Below, one piece after another: positions 16,537 to 27,538 of a DNA stretch of 64,000 bases; within the stretch, counting starts at the first letter, position 1; every line of letters begins with the position of its first letter. This DNA comes from SHLQ01 sp964451305 (GTDB lineage: Bacteria > Actinomycetota > Acidimicrobiia > Acidimicrobiales > SHLQ01): positions 1 to 64,000 of the forward strand of contig CAYVHV010000009.1 of NCBI GenBank assembly GCA_964451305.1, written 5' to 3'. The notes below the pieces were generated by a model. That model made no database searches and was not told where the DNA came from. It saw nothing but the letters and a program-made list of their open reading frames with translations. Both the position numbers and the translations under genes were made by a program.

Positions 16537-16840
16537 CGGTCGTGACTGTGGCCTCGTCGCTGCGGTTGTAAATCAGCAGAGTTTGACCGTCCTCTTGGAT
16601 CAGTTCTGCACGCACACCGTTGAGGAGTAGGCGGTCACGCAACAGTGCGGCCTTGCCTGCATTGTCGAAGTGCAGCGTTGCTCCATGTGATGACGTCCGC
16701 AACGATTCTGCTCGCGACACACGCGTTGTTTCGGCTTCGTTGCGTGACTTCTCGTTGATATTGCGATGGATCGTCGGGGCGATCAACAACACCACAAACC
16801 CTGCTCCGACCACGAGGGCCACAATCATCCACGGATCCAC
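16511..16840 (-). CDS. Small single-pass membrane protein
   Basis: This 109-aa protein has one N-terminal membrane helix (MIVALVVGAGFVVLLIAPTI) followed by a soluble domain of about 80 residues with GATLHFDNAGKAALLRDRL and LLIYNRSDEATV. The domain has the look of a small alpha/beta 'SPOR/ACT-like' fold, but I do not recognise a family. Its 3' end overlaps the convergent SWIM gene by 26 bases, so the two transcripts are antisense at their ends. Confidence 0.65.
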   Translation of the reverse strand: MDPWMIVALVVGAGFVVLLIAPTIHRNINEKSRNEAETTRVSRAESLRTSSHGATLHFDNAGKAALLRDRLLLNGVRAELIQEDGQTLLIYNRSDEATVTTVTGELGIE

Positions 16841-16916
16841 GAACTGACCCTATCGACGGTTCACAACGAACGCCTCACCGCCACCGAACTGCGCGGTTGG
16901 GCTGGCAAAGGCGCGC

Positions 16917-17897
16917 TCAGGAGGCCGAGGTGTGGTCGCTAGCGCTGACCATCCGGGCAACATCGTTGGCTTGCCATAAGGCGCTGCGCAGGATCTCCCG
17001 GTCTCGCAGCTGCTCGTCGCTAATAAAGATGCGAACGGCCTGTGGGCCGAGCCGATCTTCGTGCTCGACATAGATGTCGTGCAGGTCTCGGCGTTGATCC
17101 GCAGTAAGCAGGTGCACGGGGAGACGAAGCGCGGCGACGGCCGCCGTCTCGGGGTAGGTGCACAATTCGATCAGACAATCGCGGGCGGTCTTGCCGCTGG
17201 GATCGACCGGGTCATTGGCCAAGTGAGCAATGAAGTCAAACGTTCGAGGCAGCGCAAGACCACGGCTCTTGTCTTCGCTTGCGAGGCGCCCAGGCGACGT
17301 TGGACGAACCGCGGCAGCGAGTGCAGCAACGACCTTGAACTCATAGGCGAGCGCAATAATGTCGCGCTCAGAATCGACAGCGGAGAACATTGCTTGATGG
17401 GTTTCGTAGCCGTGTTGGCACAGCTCGACGAGCTCGATCTTCGCATCACCGTCGGCGACTTCGAGGCGGGAGCGGAGGCTCCGAACCGTGTGAGCGAGAT
17501 TGTGGCCATCACCTTGTTGATCGAGGATCCAGCGAAGCTGATTGTCTAGACGTTGCGGTAGCACGCGGTCTGCAAAAAGCGACAGTTGGCAGACTTCCGA
17601 CGCCACTTGGACGCAGTAGTCGACGAGTCCAACAATGTCGTCTCGAGGGTCTTCGTCGATGAGGTAATCGTAGAAAACATCGGTGATCTGGCTCGCGAAC
17701 TGATCCGGCGTGAGCTCGTTGGCTTCGCACAGCTCCCGAATTGCGTCGACCGCCTCGATTGTTTCCACGTATTGCGGTGACTTCATCCCTGCCATAATGG
17801 CTCGCCACAGTGACACAGTCGTGGACCCCATTGGGTTGAGTGCAAACTCGAACTGTTTCCTGTGGTTCCAACTTGTTTCTGAGTCAATACTGGTCAA
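16917..17897 (-). CDS. Hypothetical soluble helical protein
   Basis: The protein is up to 326 aa (TTG 17897), or 304 aa if the ATG at 17831 (MGSTTVSLWRAIMAGM) is used; no ribosome site decides between them. It is predicted almost entirely helical, with no signal peptide or membrane segment. Segments include ELTPDQFASQITDVFYDYL and EHEDRLGPQAVRIFISDEQ. No family is recognised. It is divergent from the hotdog thioesterase gene, and the start codons are close enough to share promoter DNA. Confidence 0.6.
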   Translation of the reverse strand: MTSIDSETSWNHRKQFEFALNPMGSTTVSLWRAIMAGMKSPQYVETIEAVDAIRELCEANELTPDQFASQITDVFYDYLIDEDPRDDIVGLVDYCVQVASEVCQLSLFADRVLPQRLDNQLRWILDQQGDGHNLAHTVRSLRSRLEVADGDAKIELVELCQHGYETHQAMFSAVDSERDIIALAYEFKVVAALAAAVRPTSPGRLASEDKSRGLALPRTFDFIAHLANDPVDPSGKTARDCLIELCTYPETAAVAALRLPVHLLTADQRRDLHDIYVEHEDRLGPQAVRIFISDEQLRDREILRSALWQANDVARMVSASDHTSAS

Positions 17898-17908
17898 GAG
17901 TCACTGTG

Positions 17909-18568
17909 ATGACTGAATCAAAGACTCGGCTCGCTGAAGCGATCCACGCCTCTGCTGACCTCATGGCTTCACGCTCGGTGGCTGCCGAAGTCCTCGATCA
18001 GGCCAGCGCGCTCGTCGAACAAGCGAACCAGCTCTTGGCCACGGGAGAAGTGCGCACCGAAGAGGATCGTCTTCGGGAGTTCGCGTCGCAAATGATCGTT
18101 CCGATGGGTGCGCCGGTAATCGAGGAAGGTGCCCGCTTCGAAGCGTTCACGGCCTCCCCGTACTCGGGCAAGCACAACCCCATGCGCCCAACGTCGGTGA
18201 GCTATCGCCGAGTCGGCGACGAAATCCACGCCGATGTGATGGTAGGCCCGGCGTTGGAGGGGGCTCCTGGACGAGCACACGGCGGACTCACCGCCGCGAT
18301 CTTCGACGATGTCATGGGCGCAATGCAGCGGATCATCGGCCTGAGCGGCTACACCCGCAGTCTCGAAGTCACGTACCTCGGCAAGATCCCCATCGATGAA
18401 ACGGTCAAATTTTGCGCCCAGCTCACCGACCAGGACGAGCACACGTTCACGATCGAGGCGCAAGCAATATTCGATGACAAAGACGTTGCGACAGCCTGCG
18501 GTGTCTTCACGAGCATGGTCCTGCCCGACTTCATCCCGCTCGACATCCCACTCGACGGGGATCAGTAG
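17909..18568 (+). CDS. PaaI-type hotdog thioesterase
   Basis: An ATG at 17909 gives 219 aa. The C-terminal two thirds form a hotdog domain with the PaaI/4HBT active-site pattern GRAHGGLTAAIFDDVMG, then SGYTRSLEVTYLGKIP and ACGVFTSMVLPDF. Such enzymes hydrolyse acyl-CoA thioesters, acting as proofreading or detoxifying enzymes in the cytoplasm. The N-terminal 80 residues form a helical extension (VLDQASALVEQANQLL) absent from minimal family members. The acyl substrate cannot be inferred. Confidence 0.8.
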   Translation: MTESKTRLAEAIHASADLMASRSVAAEVLDQASALVEQANQLLATGEVRTEEDRLREFASQMIVPMGAPVIEEGARFEAFTASPYSGKHNPMRPTSVSYRRVGDEIHADVMVGPALEGAPGRAHGGLTAAIFDDVMGAMQRIIGLSGYTRSLEVTYLGKIPIDETVKFCAQLTDQDEHTFTIEAQAIFDDKDVATACGVFTSMVLPDFIPLDIPLDGDQ

Positions 18569-18646
18569 TTGTCTGGACGAGCCATGGTGAAGCGCACCTG
18601 CGCCCTATCCGCTGACCTCCTCACCTACTGAAGTACCGTTCTCTCA

Positions 18647-20017
18647 ATGGACCAGAGCGTTCTCTTTGTGGTCGATGACGACCATTTGCACCACTTCGTT
18701 GCCCGAGATGAACTCGGTGCCGACGTGGTTTCTGTGCTGCAAAGCGACCTTGGCGTAACGGTCGGCGAGACGGTGCTTCCGATCGCTCATTGGGAGCATG
18801 ACCGCACCGGACCGTTGTCTGTGGCGTTGAATTTCGCAGGCGAACTCGTCATCTTGGTCATGGCCGAAACGTTCACTGATCAAACGGTTCTCCTCAACAC
18901 GTTGAGCACGCTGGAGCAGTGGCTCGCTCCGATGGATCTTCGCGATCTCGGTGAGCTTTCCGGCGACCCGAACAAGTTCATCGAAGGGCTTTGGGAACTC
19001 AGCCCGCGAGCACCGCTATCGCTTGCGTCCATGCTGCGAGTTCTGCTCCTCAACCCAGCGATCGAGCTCGATCCTGACGTGGTGTCGGCGAGTCTTCCAT
19101 TTTCTCGGATCGAAGAACTTCGTATTGAAGCGCTCGAGGCAGCGGATGGAACCGTCACGATTCGTCGTGCCCATCACGTTTCCGATGAGCTTGCTGACAC
19201 GTTACCGTTGCACGACAGTTCGCCACTCACGATTCAATTGGGAACCGAGCTGTCCGAACCGGTCGTCACCATCGAAGACCCTTCCGAGAGCGCTTCCGAC
19301 GAGATCGAGGATGTATTCGCCGATGAGACCGTCAATGCACCCGCCGCTACACCAGCCGTAGCAGTCGACGTCGAGGTCGTGGCCTCCGATGACGCCATCG
19401 ATCTGACCATCGAAGAAGAGGAACGACCCAGTTCCGAACCTTCGTACGTCCCCCGCGGGGTCGATCAGCCAACCCTTATTCGCGGTTCGCATTACGTCAC
19501 CGCCGAACTGCCATTGCACTTCGATCCAACCGGCGCCAGCATCGAGCCCATCAGCGACGAGCTCTTCGCGGTTGGGCCGCACCTCTCACTGGTGGTTGAC
19601 CTGGACGGCCGGGACGAGACTCCCGTCGAGACCACGTCGATCTTCCGCTGGGATTCAGAGCCAGAGCATCGAGAGCTATTCGCGATGTTCGAGTTCGATC
19701 GGGACCGTCGTCGTCGGATCGTGCACGTCTTCGTTGAAAGCGCGAGCCAGCCGAACCGCGTCTTCTACCTCGGTACCTCCGATCAGTTGGCTCAAAGCGA
19801 CCGTTCGGCTCACGGCGCGATGTGGTTCAAGTTGCGCACCCCTCTCGATAGCCGGTGGTTTGCGTCGCTTCAGGCAAAGTCGATGCCGACAGCGACACTC
19901 GACGTCACGAACGACGCACACGCATCGTTCCTCGTGGGGAACACGCAGCAGCCTGACCTCTCCGGAGAGGTCAGTAATCTCGACGGCGACAACGGGAACT
20001 GGGTTCCAAACGTCTAG
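18647..20017 (+). CDS. Hypothetical 456-aa protein with acidic linker
   Basis: An ATG at 18647 starts MDQSVLFVVDDDHLHHFVA. The protein has an N-terminal globular domain (to about residue 190). A strongly acidic Ala/Val/Asp/Glu-rich linker (about 205-265) follows, then a second globular domain containing GSHYVTAELPLHFDPTG, FEFDRDRRRRIVHVFVE and RVFYLGTSDQLAQ. It has no signal peptide or membrane helix. I do not recognise either domain. It ends 54 bases before the convergent HAD-fusion gene, with a GC hairpin between them. Confidence 0.6.
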   Translation: MDQSVLFVVDDDHLHHFVARDELGADVVSVLQSDLGVTVGETVLPIAHWEHDRTGPLSVALNFAGELVILVMAETFTDQTVLLNTLSTLEQWLAPMDLRDLGELSGDPNKFIEGLWELSPRAPLSLASMLRVLLLNPAIELDPDVVSASLPFSRIEELRIEALEAADGTVTIRRAHHVSDELADTLPLHDSSPLTIQLGTELSEPVVTIEDPSESASDEIEDVFADETVNAPAATPAVAVDVEVVASDDAIDLTIEEEERPSSEPSYVPRGVDQPTLIRGSHYVTAELPLHFDPTGASIEPISDELFAVGPHLSLVVDLDGRDETPVETTSIFRWDSEPEHRELFAMFEFDRDRRRRIVHVFVESASQPNRVFYLGTSDQLAQSDRSAHGAMWFKLRTPLDSRWFASLQAKSMPTATLDVTNDAHASFLVGNTQQPDLSGEVSNLDGDNGNWVPNV

Positions 20018-20026
20018 AAGCTTGTT

Positions 20027-20044
20027 GGGCCGTAGCAGCGGCCC
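20027..20044. terminator. GC hairpin between convergent genes
   Basis: GGGCCG-TAGCAG-CGGCCC is a 6-base-pair GC stem between two convergent stop codons. It has no clear T-run, so a bidirectional termination or end-stabilising role is only probable. Confidence 0.4.
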
Positions 20045-20070
20045 TGCATAGAGGCGCCGGGCTACCGGAG

Positions 20071-21528
20071 TTAACCGCGACCGAAGAATGAATCGAAGCC
20101 GTGCACGATCGGGTGCGGCGATGACGCTGGCAACTGACTCTCCTGTGCAACGAACATCGCGGTCGACATCCCCAGCGACCGGGCCATGTCGAGATCATCG
20201 ATCTGGTCATCGATGAGAAGGCTGTCGGAGAACTCCACCTTGGTCATACGTCGCAACGCTTCGAGGAAGGCCGGCTCGGGCATACGTGCGCCGATCTCAC
20301 CGCTGATCACGAAGAAGTCAACGCGATCGTCGAGCTCGTACTTCTTGCGCAACATGGTCGACCAACCCAGGACATTGTTCGCAATGACCGCGACTCGCAG
20401 ACCGCGTTCGTGGAGACGATCAAGAAAGTCGATCACCCCTTCGCGCAGATGAAAGTGGTCGGCGTAGGCCGCATCGAGTTCAGCCGGGTCGTCGGACAAG
20501 CCGAGCTGGCCCCACAGTTCGGAACTCGACAGACGACCGAGGCTCGCGGATCGGAATGCATCGTTGATCTCTTGGAGCGATGCCTTGCTCCCCCGTTCGC
20601 GAACGAAGGGCACCAGTCGAGCCCCGACATCGTTGGACTCGTCGTAGAGGACACCGCGAGCGTCGATCACAACTAGCTCGAGCCGAGGCGGGCGCTCTCG
20701 TTGTGTCGCTGCGGGTGCAACGTCATCAGGCTTTTCCGGACGCCGCATCTGGACGACTTCTTCGCCGCGTTCGTCGACGCGGCGGTTGCTGAACCGCGCC
20801 AAGATCCGGAAGATGATGAGAGTGCCGAGAACGCCGAGGGCAACGAGCGCAACGGCCGCCCAGATTCGTGGCTCTTGATCTTCGATGCTCGAGCTGACTT
20901 CAATGTCGGTGGGCAACGGGTCTTGTGGGCTGAGCGACCAGCGGGCGGTCTGGCCTTCGGTGTCGGTCGTGTTTGCCTCGACGGTGCTCGGCAGTGTCAC
21001 GGTGAACTCGAGGCTGACCGTCTCATCGAGTGGACGACCAGCGATCTGCTCGAGCTCGGCGAGAGATAGCCCGAGCGGGTTTCCGACGAGGCCTGTGATG
21101 TTGTCGTCGCCGAAGGTTGACAGCGTGATGCGTGGGTCGATGTTGCCCGAGAGTTCGTAGGTCGTGCGAGCGAATGAGCGAGTGCGATCGACGGAGAAGT
21201 CCGAGAAAAGTGTGTTTGGTCCTGCAATTTCGGCGAGGACGCCGTTGAGATCGTTCGCGTTCGCGAAGCCCTTCGTTGCTCGCACGACAACCAATTGCGG
21301 GCCGTTGACGAGCTCTTCGACCTGCCAGCCCGCTGCGGGAAGATCTTCGGTACGAAGCGAGTCGATTAGCTCAGGGGCTGCGTCGATGACCTGCTCGTTG
21401 AACGACGTGGTGAGCGTTACCGTGCCCGACCCGTCCTCTTGGACTTCGACGTCGACGACGGCATCGATCTGGCATGCGCTGAGAATTACGGCCATGACGG
21501 CAAAGAGCAGAATGCGCACGGGCTTCAC
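20071..21528 (-). CDS. LppM-like lipoprotein fused to a HAD-family domain
   Basis: A GTG at 21528 starts a signal peptide with lipobox (VILSAC). An LppM-type extracytoplasmic domain follows (DAVVDVEVQEDGSGTVTL ... IDPRITLSTFGD). A membrane helix (IWAAVALVALGVLGTLIIF, about residues 235-255) comes next. The C-terminus is a cytoplasmic HAD domain: IDARGVLYDE as motif I, VAVIANN as motif II, and SLLIDDQIDDLDMARSLGM as the motif III/IV region. Motif I lacks the usual second Asp (Arg instead), so phosphatase activity is uncertain. LppM proteins normally end after the membrane helix, so this looks like a real gene fusion; the frame is continuous. 485 aa in all. Confidence 0.75.
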   Translation of the reverse strand: MKPVRILLFAVMAVILSACQIDAVVDVEVQEDGSGTVTLTTSFNEQVIDAAPELIDSLRTEDLPAAGWQVEELVNGPQLVVVRATKGFANANDLNGVLAEIAGPNTLFSDFSVDRTRSFARTTYELSGNIDPRITLSTFGDDNITGLVGNPLGLSLAELEQIAGRPLDETVSLEFTVTLPSTVEANTTDTEGQTARWSLSPQDPLPTDIEVSSSIEDQEPRIWAAVALVALGVLGTLIIFRILARFSNRRVDERGEEVVQMRRPEKPDDVAPAATQRERPPRLELVVIDARGVLYDESNDVGARLVPFVRERGSKASLQEINDAFRSASLGRLSSSELWGQLGLSDDPAELDAAYADHFHLREGVIDFLDRLHERGLRVAVIANNVLGWSTMLRKKYELDDRVDFFVISGEIGARMPEPAFLEALRRMTKVEFSDSLLIDDQIDDLDMARSLGMSTAMFVAQESQLPASSPHPIVHGFDSFFGRG

Positions 21529-21603
21529 GGCGCCCCACGCTAGGCGCTCAACCCCCCAAAGGGTCAAATGCGGCCCATCTGTCTCAAAGTCGCAACGAAA
21601 AGC

Positions 21604-21640
21604 AGAAGAGACCAAGCCCCAAAGGGGCCTGGTCTCTTCT
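21604..21640 (-). terminator. Strong intrinsic terminator after clpC
   Basis: The stem AGAAGAGACCA(A/G)GCCCC is mirrored across an AAA/TTT loop, giving about 17 base pairs. It is followed on the minus strand by a T-rich stretch (GCTTTTCGTT). It sits 92 bases after the clpC stop and before the LppM/HAD fusion gene, so it most likely ends the clpC transcript. Confidence 0.8.
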
Positions 21641-21732
21641 CACATCATCTGCGTCGACTTGCGTCGAGAGCGAGTTCGGCGCAGCCGACACTCGAGTCGG
21701 ATCGAGCCGCTAGGCGAGATCCGTACGCGTAC

Positions 21733-24282
21733 CTATACCTGTGCCTTCTCGGCGTCGTCGAGTTCTTCGACCGGTGGTGGTTCGAAGCCTTCGATTGCAC
21801 GGAAGACAATCTCTTGCTCGCCCGGGTACTCAGTGCTGTCTTCGACGTCGACGATGACGATCTCGCCCGCACGGAACTCCTTGTACAGGAGCTTCTCGGA
21901 GAGCGGATCTTCAACGAGGCGCTGCAGTGCACGACGAAGCGGACGGGCGCCGAGCGTTGGGTCGTAACCCTTGACCGAAACGTAGTCCTTGGCAGCATCG
22001 GTGAGCTCGAGGCCCATTCCGAGGCCGGCCATCTGCGTACCGACACGCTTGATCATCATGTCGATGATCTGGCGTACCTCTTCTTGGCTGAGCTCGTGGA
22101 AGACGATCGTGTCGTCGATGCGGTTCAGGAACTCGGGGCGGAAGTGCTCCTTGAGCGCTTCGTGTGCCTTTTCCTTCATCCGCTCGTAACTGATTGCCGA
22201 ATCGACCTTGGTGAAGCCGAGGTTTGCCTTGCGCAAGTCTCGGGTACCGAGGTTCGAGGTCATGATGAGCACCGTGTTGCGGAAGTCGACCGAACGACCT
22301 TGGCTGTCGGTGAGGCGACCCTCTTCCAAAATCTGGAGGAGCGTGTTGAACACGTCGGGGTGACCCTTTTCGATCTCGTCGAAGAGTACGACGGAGAATG
22401 GCTTGCGACGAACCGCTTCGGTCAGCTGGCCGCCCTCGTCGTAGCCGACGTAGCCGGGAGGCGAACCAACGAGACGGCTCACCGTGTGCTTCTCCATGTA
22501 TTCACTCATGTCGAGGCTGATCAGCGAGTCTTCTTCACCGAACAAGAACTCGGCGAGGGTCTTTGCGAGCTCGGTCTTTCCAACGCCCGATGGGCCGAGG
22601 AAGATGAACGATCCCGAAGGACGCTTTGGATCCTTGAGGCCAGCACGGGTACGACGGATTGCTCGGGATACCGCTTCGATCGCAGCTTCCTGACCAATAA
22701 CTCGCTTGTGGAGCTCGTCTTCCATGTGGAGGAGCTTCTCGGTCTCCTCTTCGGTGAGCTTGTAGACGGGGATGCCCGTCCACAGCGAGAGAACCTCGGC
22801 AACGGCTTCTTCGTCGACCTCGTCGAACAGGTCGGTGCCGGCGGCTTTGATTTCAGCCTCGACCTCGACGCGCTTTGCCAACAGTTCCTTTTCACGGTCG
22901 CGAAGGCGGCCGGCTTCTTCGAACTGCTGCTCTTCGACAGCGATCTTCTTGTCGCGAACAACGTCGGCGATCTCGGCTTCGATTTCCTTGTACTCAGGCG
23001 GCGTGTTCATCCGCTTGATGCGCAGGCGAGAACCGGCCTCATCGATGAGGTCGATGGCCTTGTCTGGAAGGAAGCGATCGGAGATGTAGCGATCGGCGAG
23101 GTTCGCAGCTGCGACGAGCGCCTGATCGGTGATGGTGACCCGGTGGTGCTCTTCGTAGCGTTCACGAAGGCCCTTCAGGATCTCGATGGTGTGCGCAACC
23201 GAAGGCTCTTCGACCTTGACCGGCTGGAAACGACGCTCGAGTGCGGCGTCCTTTTCGAGGTGCTTGCGGTACTCGTCGATCGTGGTTGCGCCGATGGTCT
23301 GGAGTTCGCCACGGGCGAGCATTGGCTTGAGGATCGATGCAGCATCGATAGCGCCTTCAGCAGCACCGGCACCGACGAGGGTGTGGATCTCATCGATGAA
23401 GAGGATGATGTCGCCGCGGGTCTTGATCTCCTTGAGCACCTTCTTGAGGCGTTCTTCGAAGTCACCGCGGTAACGCGAACCAGCAACGAGTGCACCGAGG
23501 TCGAGCGTGTACAGCTGCTTGTTGCGGATGGTGTCGGGAACCTTGTCCGAGGCAATGGCCTGTGCGAGGCCTTCGACGATGGCGGTCTTACCAACGCCAG
23601 GTTCACCAATGAGTACGGGGTTGTTCTTGGAGCGACGCGAGAGCACCTGCATGACGCGCTCGGTCTCCTTCGAACGGCCAACGACCGGGTCGAGGCCCTT
23701 GTCGCGTGCCACCTGGGTGAGGTTGCGGCCGAACTGGTCGAGCACGAGCGAACCGGAAGCGTTGTCGCCACCGCCTCCGCCAGCGGTCGCGCCAGCCTTG
23801 TCACCCGATGGTCCGTCAGCCGATGCCGACGAGCCTCCTGGGCCCGAGTATCCCGAGAGCAACTGGATGACCTGTTGGCGAACACGGGACAGGTCGGCGC
23901 CGAGCTTGACGAGAACCTGAGCAGCGACACCTTCACCTTCGCGAATCAGACCGAGCAGGATGTGCTCGGTTCCGATGTAGTTGTGTCCGAGCTGGAGCGC
24001 TTCTCGGAGGGAGAGCTCGAGCACCTTCTTCGCACGTGGCGTGAACGGGATGTGTCCACTCGGGGACGATCCACCCTGGCCAATGATCTCCTCGACCTGG
24101 CTGCGAACAGCCTCGAGTGAGATGCCGAGGGATTCGAGCGCCTTCGCGGCGACTCCTTCACCCTCGTGAATCAGCCCGAGCAGGATGTGCTCAGTTCCGA
24201 TGTAGTTGTGGTTGAGCAGGCGAGCTTCCTCTTGTGCCAACACCACAACTCGGCGGGCTCGATCAGTAAATCTCTCGAACAA
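21733..24282 (-). CDS. clpC: ATP-dependent Clp protease ATP-binding subunit ClpC
   Basis: This 849-aa AAA+ unfoldase has two N-terminal Clp repeats (NHNYIGTEHILLGLI, GHNYIGTEHILLGLI). AAA-1 follows with GEPGVGKTAIVEG and IILFIDEIHTLVGAG. A middle UVR-type coiled coil (EQQFEEAGRLRDREKELL) leads to AAA-2 with FLGPSGVGKTELAKTLA and VVLFDEIEKGHPDV. A ClpP-docking region is expected near the acidic C-terminus. It feeds unfolded substrates to ClpP. The start is TTG at 24282, chosen because AAGGAG lies seven bases upstream and the family begins (M)FERFTDRAR. A -10-like TAGACT lies at 24313-24318 (minus). Confidence 0.96.
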   Translation of the reverse strand: MFERFTDRARRVVVLAQEEARLLNHNYIGTEHILLGLIHEGEGVAAKALESLGISLEAVRSQVEEIIGQGGSSPSGHIPFTPRAKKVLELSLREALQLGHNYIGTEHILLGLIREGEGVAAQVLVKLGADLSRVRQQVIQLLSGYSGPGGSSASADGPSGDKAGATAGGGGGDNASGSLVLDQFGRNLTQVARDKGLDPVVGRSKETERVMQVLSRRSKNNPVLIGEPGVGKTAIVEGLAQAIASDKVPDTIRNKQLYTLDLGALVAGSRYRGDFEERLKKVLKEIKTRGDIILFIDEIHTLVGAGAAEGAIDAASILKPMLARGELQTIGATTIDEYRKHLEKDAALERRFQPVKVEEPSVAHTIEILKGLRERYEEHHRVTITDQALVAAANLADRYISDRFLPDKAIDLIDEAGSRLRIKRMNTPPEYKEIEAEIADVVRDKKIAVEEQQFEEAGRLRDREKELLAKRVEVEAEIKAAGTDLFDEVDEEAVAEVLSLWTGIPVYKLTEEETEKLLHMEDELHKRVIGQEAAIEAVSRAIRRTRAGLKDPKRPSGSFIFLGPSGVGKTELAKTLAEFLFGEEDSLISLDMSEYMEKHTVSRLVGSPPGYVGYDEGGQLTEAVRRKPFSVVLFDEIEKGHPDVFNTLLQILEEGRLTDSQGRSVDFRNTVLIMTSNLGTRDLRKANLGFTKVDSAISYERMKEKAHEALKEHFRPEFLNRIDDTIVFHELSQEEVRQIIDMMIKRVGTQMAGLGMGLELTDAAKDYVSVKGYDPTLGARPLRRALQRLVEDPLSEKLLYKEFRAGEIVIVDVEDSTEYPGEQEIVFRAIEGFEPPPVEELDDAEKAQV

Positions 24283-24600
24283 CGGCTTTCTCCTTGCGAC
24301 CTAGTGATAGCGAGTCTACCCAACCGCTCGAATCGCACACGTTCGATCGGGCTTGGACTTGCAATCGTTAATGTCAGTGTGTCTACCCGTTAACAATTTT
24401 CCTATCTGCGTCAACGGTTTTCACCTGCCTATGGGGGGCCAATCGGCAGTTTCCTGAACGTGCTGAGCGTAATGACCACCTATTTCATTCCGGGTGTGAC
24501 TGAAAACGCTTGGAAAGACCATAATTCGTCGCGTTGGGATGATTTCAGCAACTTCTCAGTGGACAGCGCGCTGGCTCGACGCATTCCCTACGATGGAGTT
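24283..24600. other. Divergent intergenic region between clpC and polyprenyl synthase
   Basis: These 318 bases hold the clpC ribosome site (AAGGAG) and a minus-strand -10-like TAGACT (24313-24318). On the plus side a GATGGAG ribosome site precedes 24601. The middle is AT-richer, including GTTAACAATT around 24390-24400. No CIRCE or ClgR-type palindrome was recognised by eye. Confidence 0.4.
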
Positions 24601-25596
24601 ATGGCAACCACCAGCCCATTGGAGCAAGTACCAACCCTCGCGAGTGATCTGACCCGCGTGGAGGAGCAGCTGCACGTTGCGGTCGAGACCGACAACGCGC
24701 TCCTCCAGGACATTGCTGCTCACCTCATTAGCGCTGGCGGCAAACGAGTACGCCCGGGGTTCTGCATTACTGCGGCTGCCACGGCCGGCCAAGATTTTGC
24801 TCCGGCGGAACATAACGTGATCCTCGGCGCCGTCGCCGTTGAGCTGGTCCACCAAGGATCGCTCTACCACGACGACGTCATGGACTCGGCCGAAACTCGA
24901 CGCACGGTGCCGTCGGTCAACTCTCAGTGGGGCAACCACCAAGCCATCCTCGCGGGCGACTTCCTCCTCGGACGGGCCTCGGAGATCGCGGCTTCGCTCG
25001 GTGTCGAAGTTGCCGCATTGCTCGCGAGCACGATCAGTCAGTTGTGTGACGGCCAAGTTCGAGAGCTCGAATACCTCTATCGGGTCGATCGCAGCGAAGA
25101 GAGCTACTACAAGTCCATCGATGGCAAGACCGCATCATTGCTCGCTGCTGCGTGCCGGATCGGTGGCATCGTTGGTGGCCTCGACGACGGCACCATCGAC
25201 AAGCTCACCACCTTTGGCCGCGCATATGGGATGGCCTTCCAGGTCGTCGATGACATCCTCGATCTGACCGCGACAGATGAGGAACTTGGCAAACCTGCGG
25301 GCAACGACATGATCGAGGGCGTGTACACGCTTCCGGTCATCCGAGCTCTCCAAAGCCCGATCGTCGGAGGCGAACTGAGCCAACTGCTCGGCCGCCCGAT
25401 CGACGCCACCGCCCGAGACGAGGCCCGTGAGCTCGTCAAGCAGAGCGGCCAGCTCAAGACCGCTCACGAAGATGCCCGTCGCTACGCAAACGAGGCAAAC
25501 GATGCGCTTCGCTCGGTCGCCACTACCGCTGGCGGCGCAGCCCTGAAGGCGGCGGCCGATCACCTCGTCGCGCGCGTCGATTCCCTCGTCGTCTGA
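24601..25596 (+). CDS. Polyprenyl diphosphate synthase
   Basis: An ATG at 24601 follows GATGGAG and gives 331 aa. Trans-prenyltransferase motifs are complete: GGKRVRP (substrate contact), the first Asp-rich motif DDVMD, QWGNHQAILAGDFLL, KTASLLAAACRIGG, and the second Asp-rich motif FQVVDDILDL. The enzyme condenses isopentenyl diphosphate units into a long prenyl chain, most likely the menaquinone side chain in an actinobacterium. Chain length cannot be read directly. A longer frame upstream to 24460 has poor coding quality and was not used. Confidence 0.9.
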   Translation: MATTSPLEQVPTLASDLTRVEEQLHVAVETDNALLQDIAAHLISAGGKRVRPGFCITAAATAGQDFAPAEHNVILGAVAVELVHQGSLYHDDVMDSAETRRTVPSVNSQWGNHQAILAGDFLLGRASEIAASLGVEVAALLASTISQLCDGQVRELEYLYRVDRSEESYYKSIDGKTASLLAAACRIGGIVGGLDDGTIDKLTTFGRAYGMAFQVVDDILDLTATDEELGKPAGNDMIEGVYTLPVIRALQSPIVGGELSQLLGRPIDATARDEARELVKQSGQLKTAHEDARRYANEANDALRSVATTAGGAALKAAADHLVARVDSLVV

Positions 25597-25639
25597 TCGC
25601 CCTGATCGGCGCCTGTTCGAACCGGCGTCGCAGCTCGAA

Positions 25640-27271
<1,632 letters not shown>

Positions 27272-27391
27272 GGTGACAGTCTTCCCGAAATGCCGCGCCG
27301 TTGCTCGTTCCAGAAGCGGCGTTCGCGACGGACGAACCCTCCGAGCCCCATCCCGCGGTGGGTGAGCGGGTAAAGAACGCGGTCCCGAGAC

Positions 27392-27433
27392 GGGCTGAGC
27401 AATTCCGCCGTAATAGATCCGAATGCTCAGCCC
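27392..27433. terminator. Large stem-loop between sugar transferase and pgm
   Basis: GGGCTGAGC(A)ATTC pairs with GAATGCTCAGCCC around a 15-base loop, giving 13 pairs with one bulged A. It lies 106 bases past the stop of the sugar-transferase gene (27539). Its T-run is weak on the minus strand, so a terminator is likely but not certain. The rest of 27272-27538 shows nothing else clear. Confidence 0.5.
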
Positions 27434-27538
27434 ATTCTGGGAAAACCGCCGTCTTCAGTGTTTTTTACTACAGGAATGACGGAGATCTAGTAATCGCACA
27501 AAAACGTATGTCACATGTTTAAATTTGCGTGCGGTGAA

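Noticed and set aside
21568..24120. 850-aa plus-strand frame opposite clpC
   Set aside because: Long antisense frames are common in high-GC genes; the minus strand is unambiguous ClpC.
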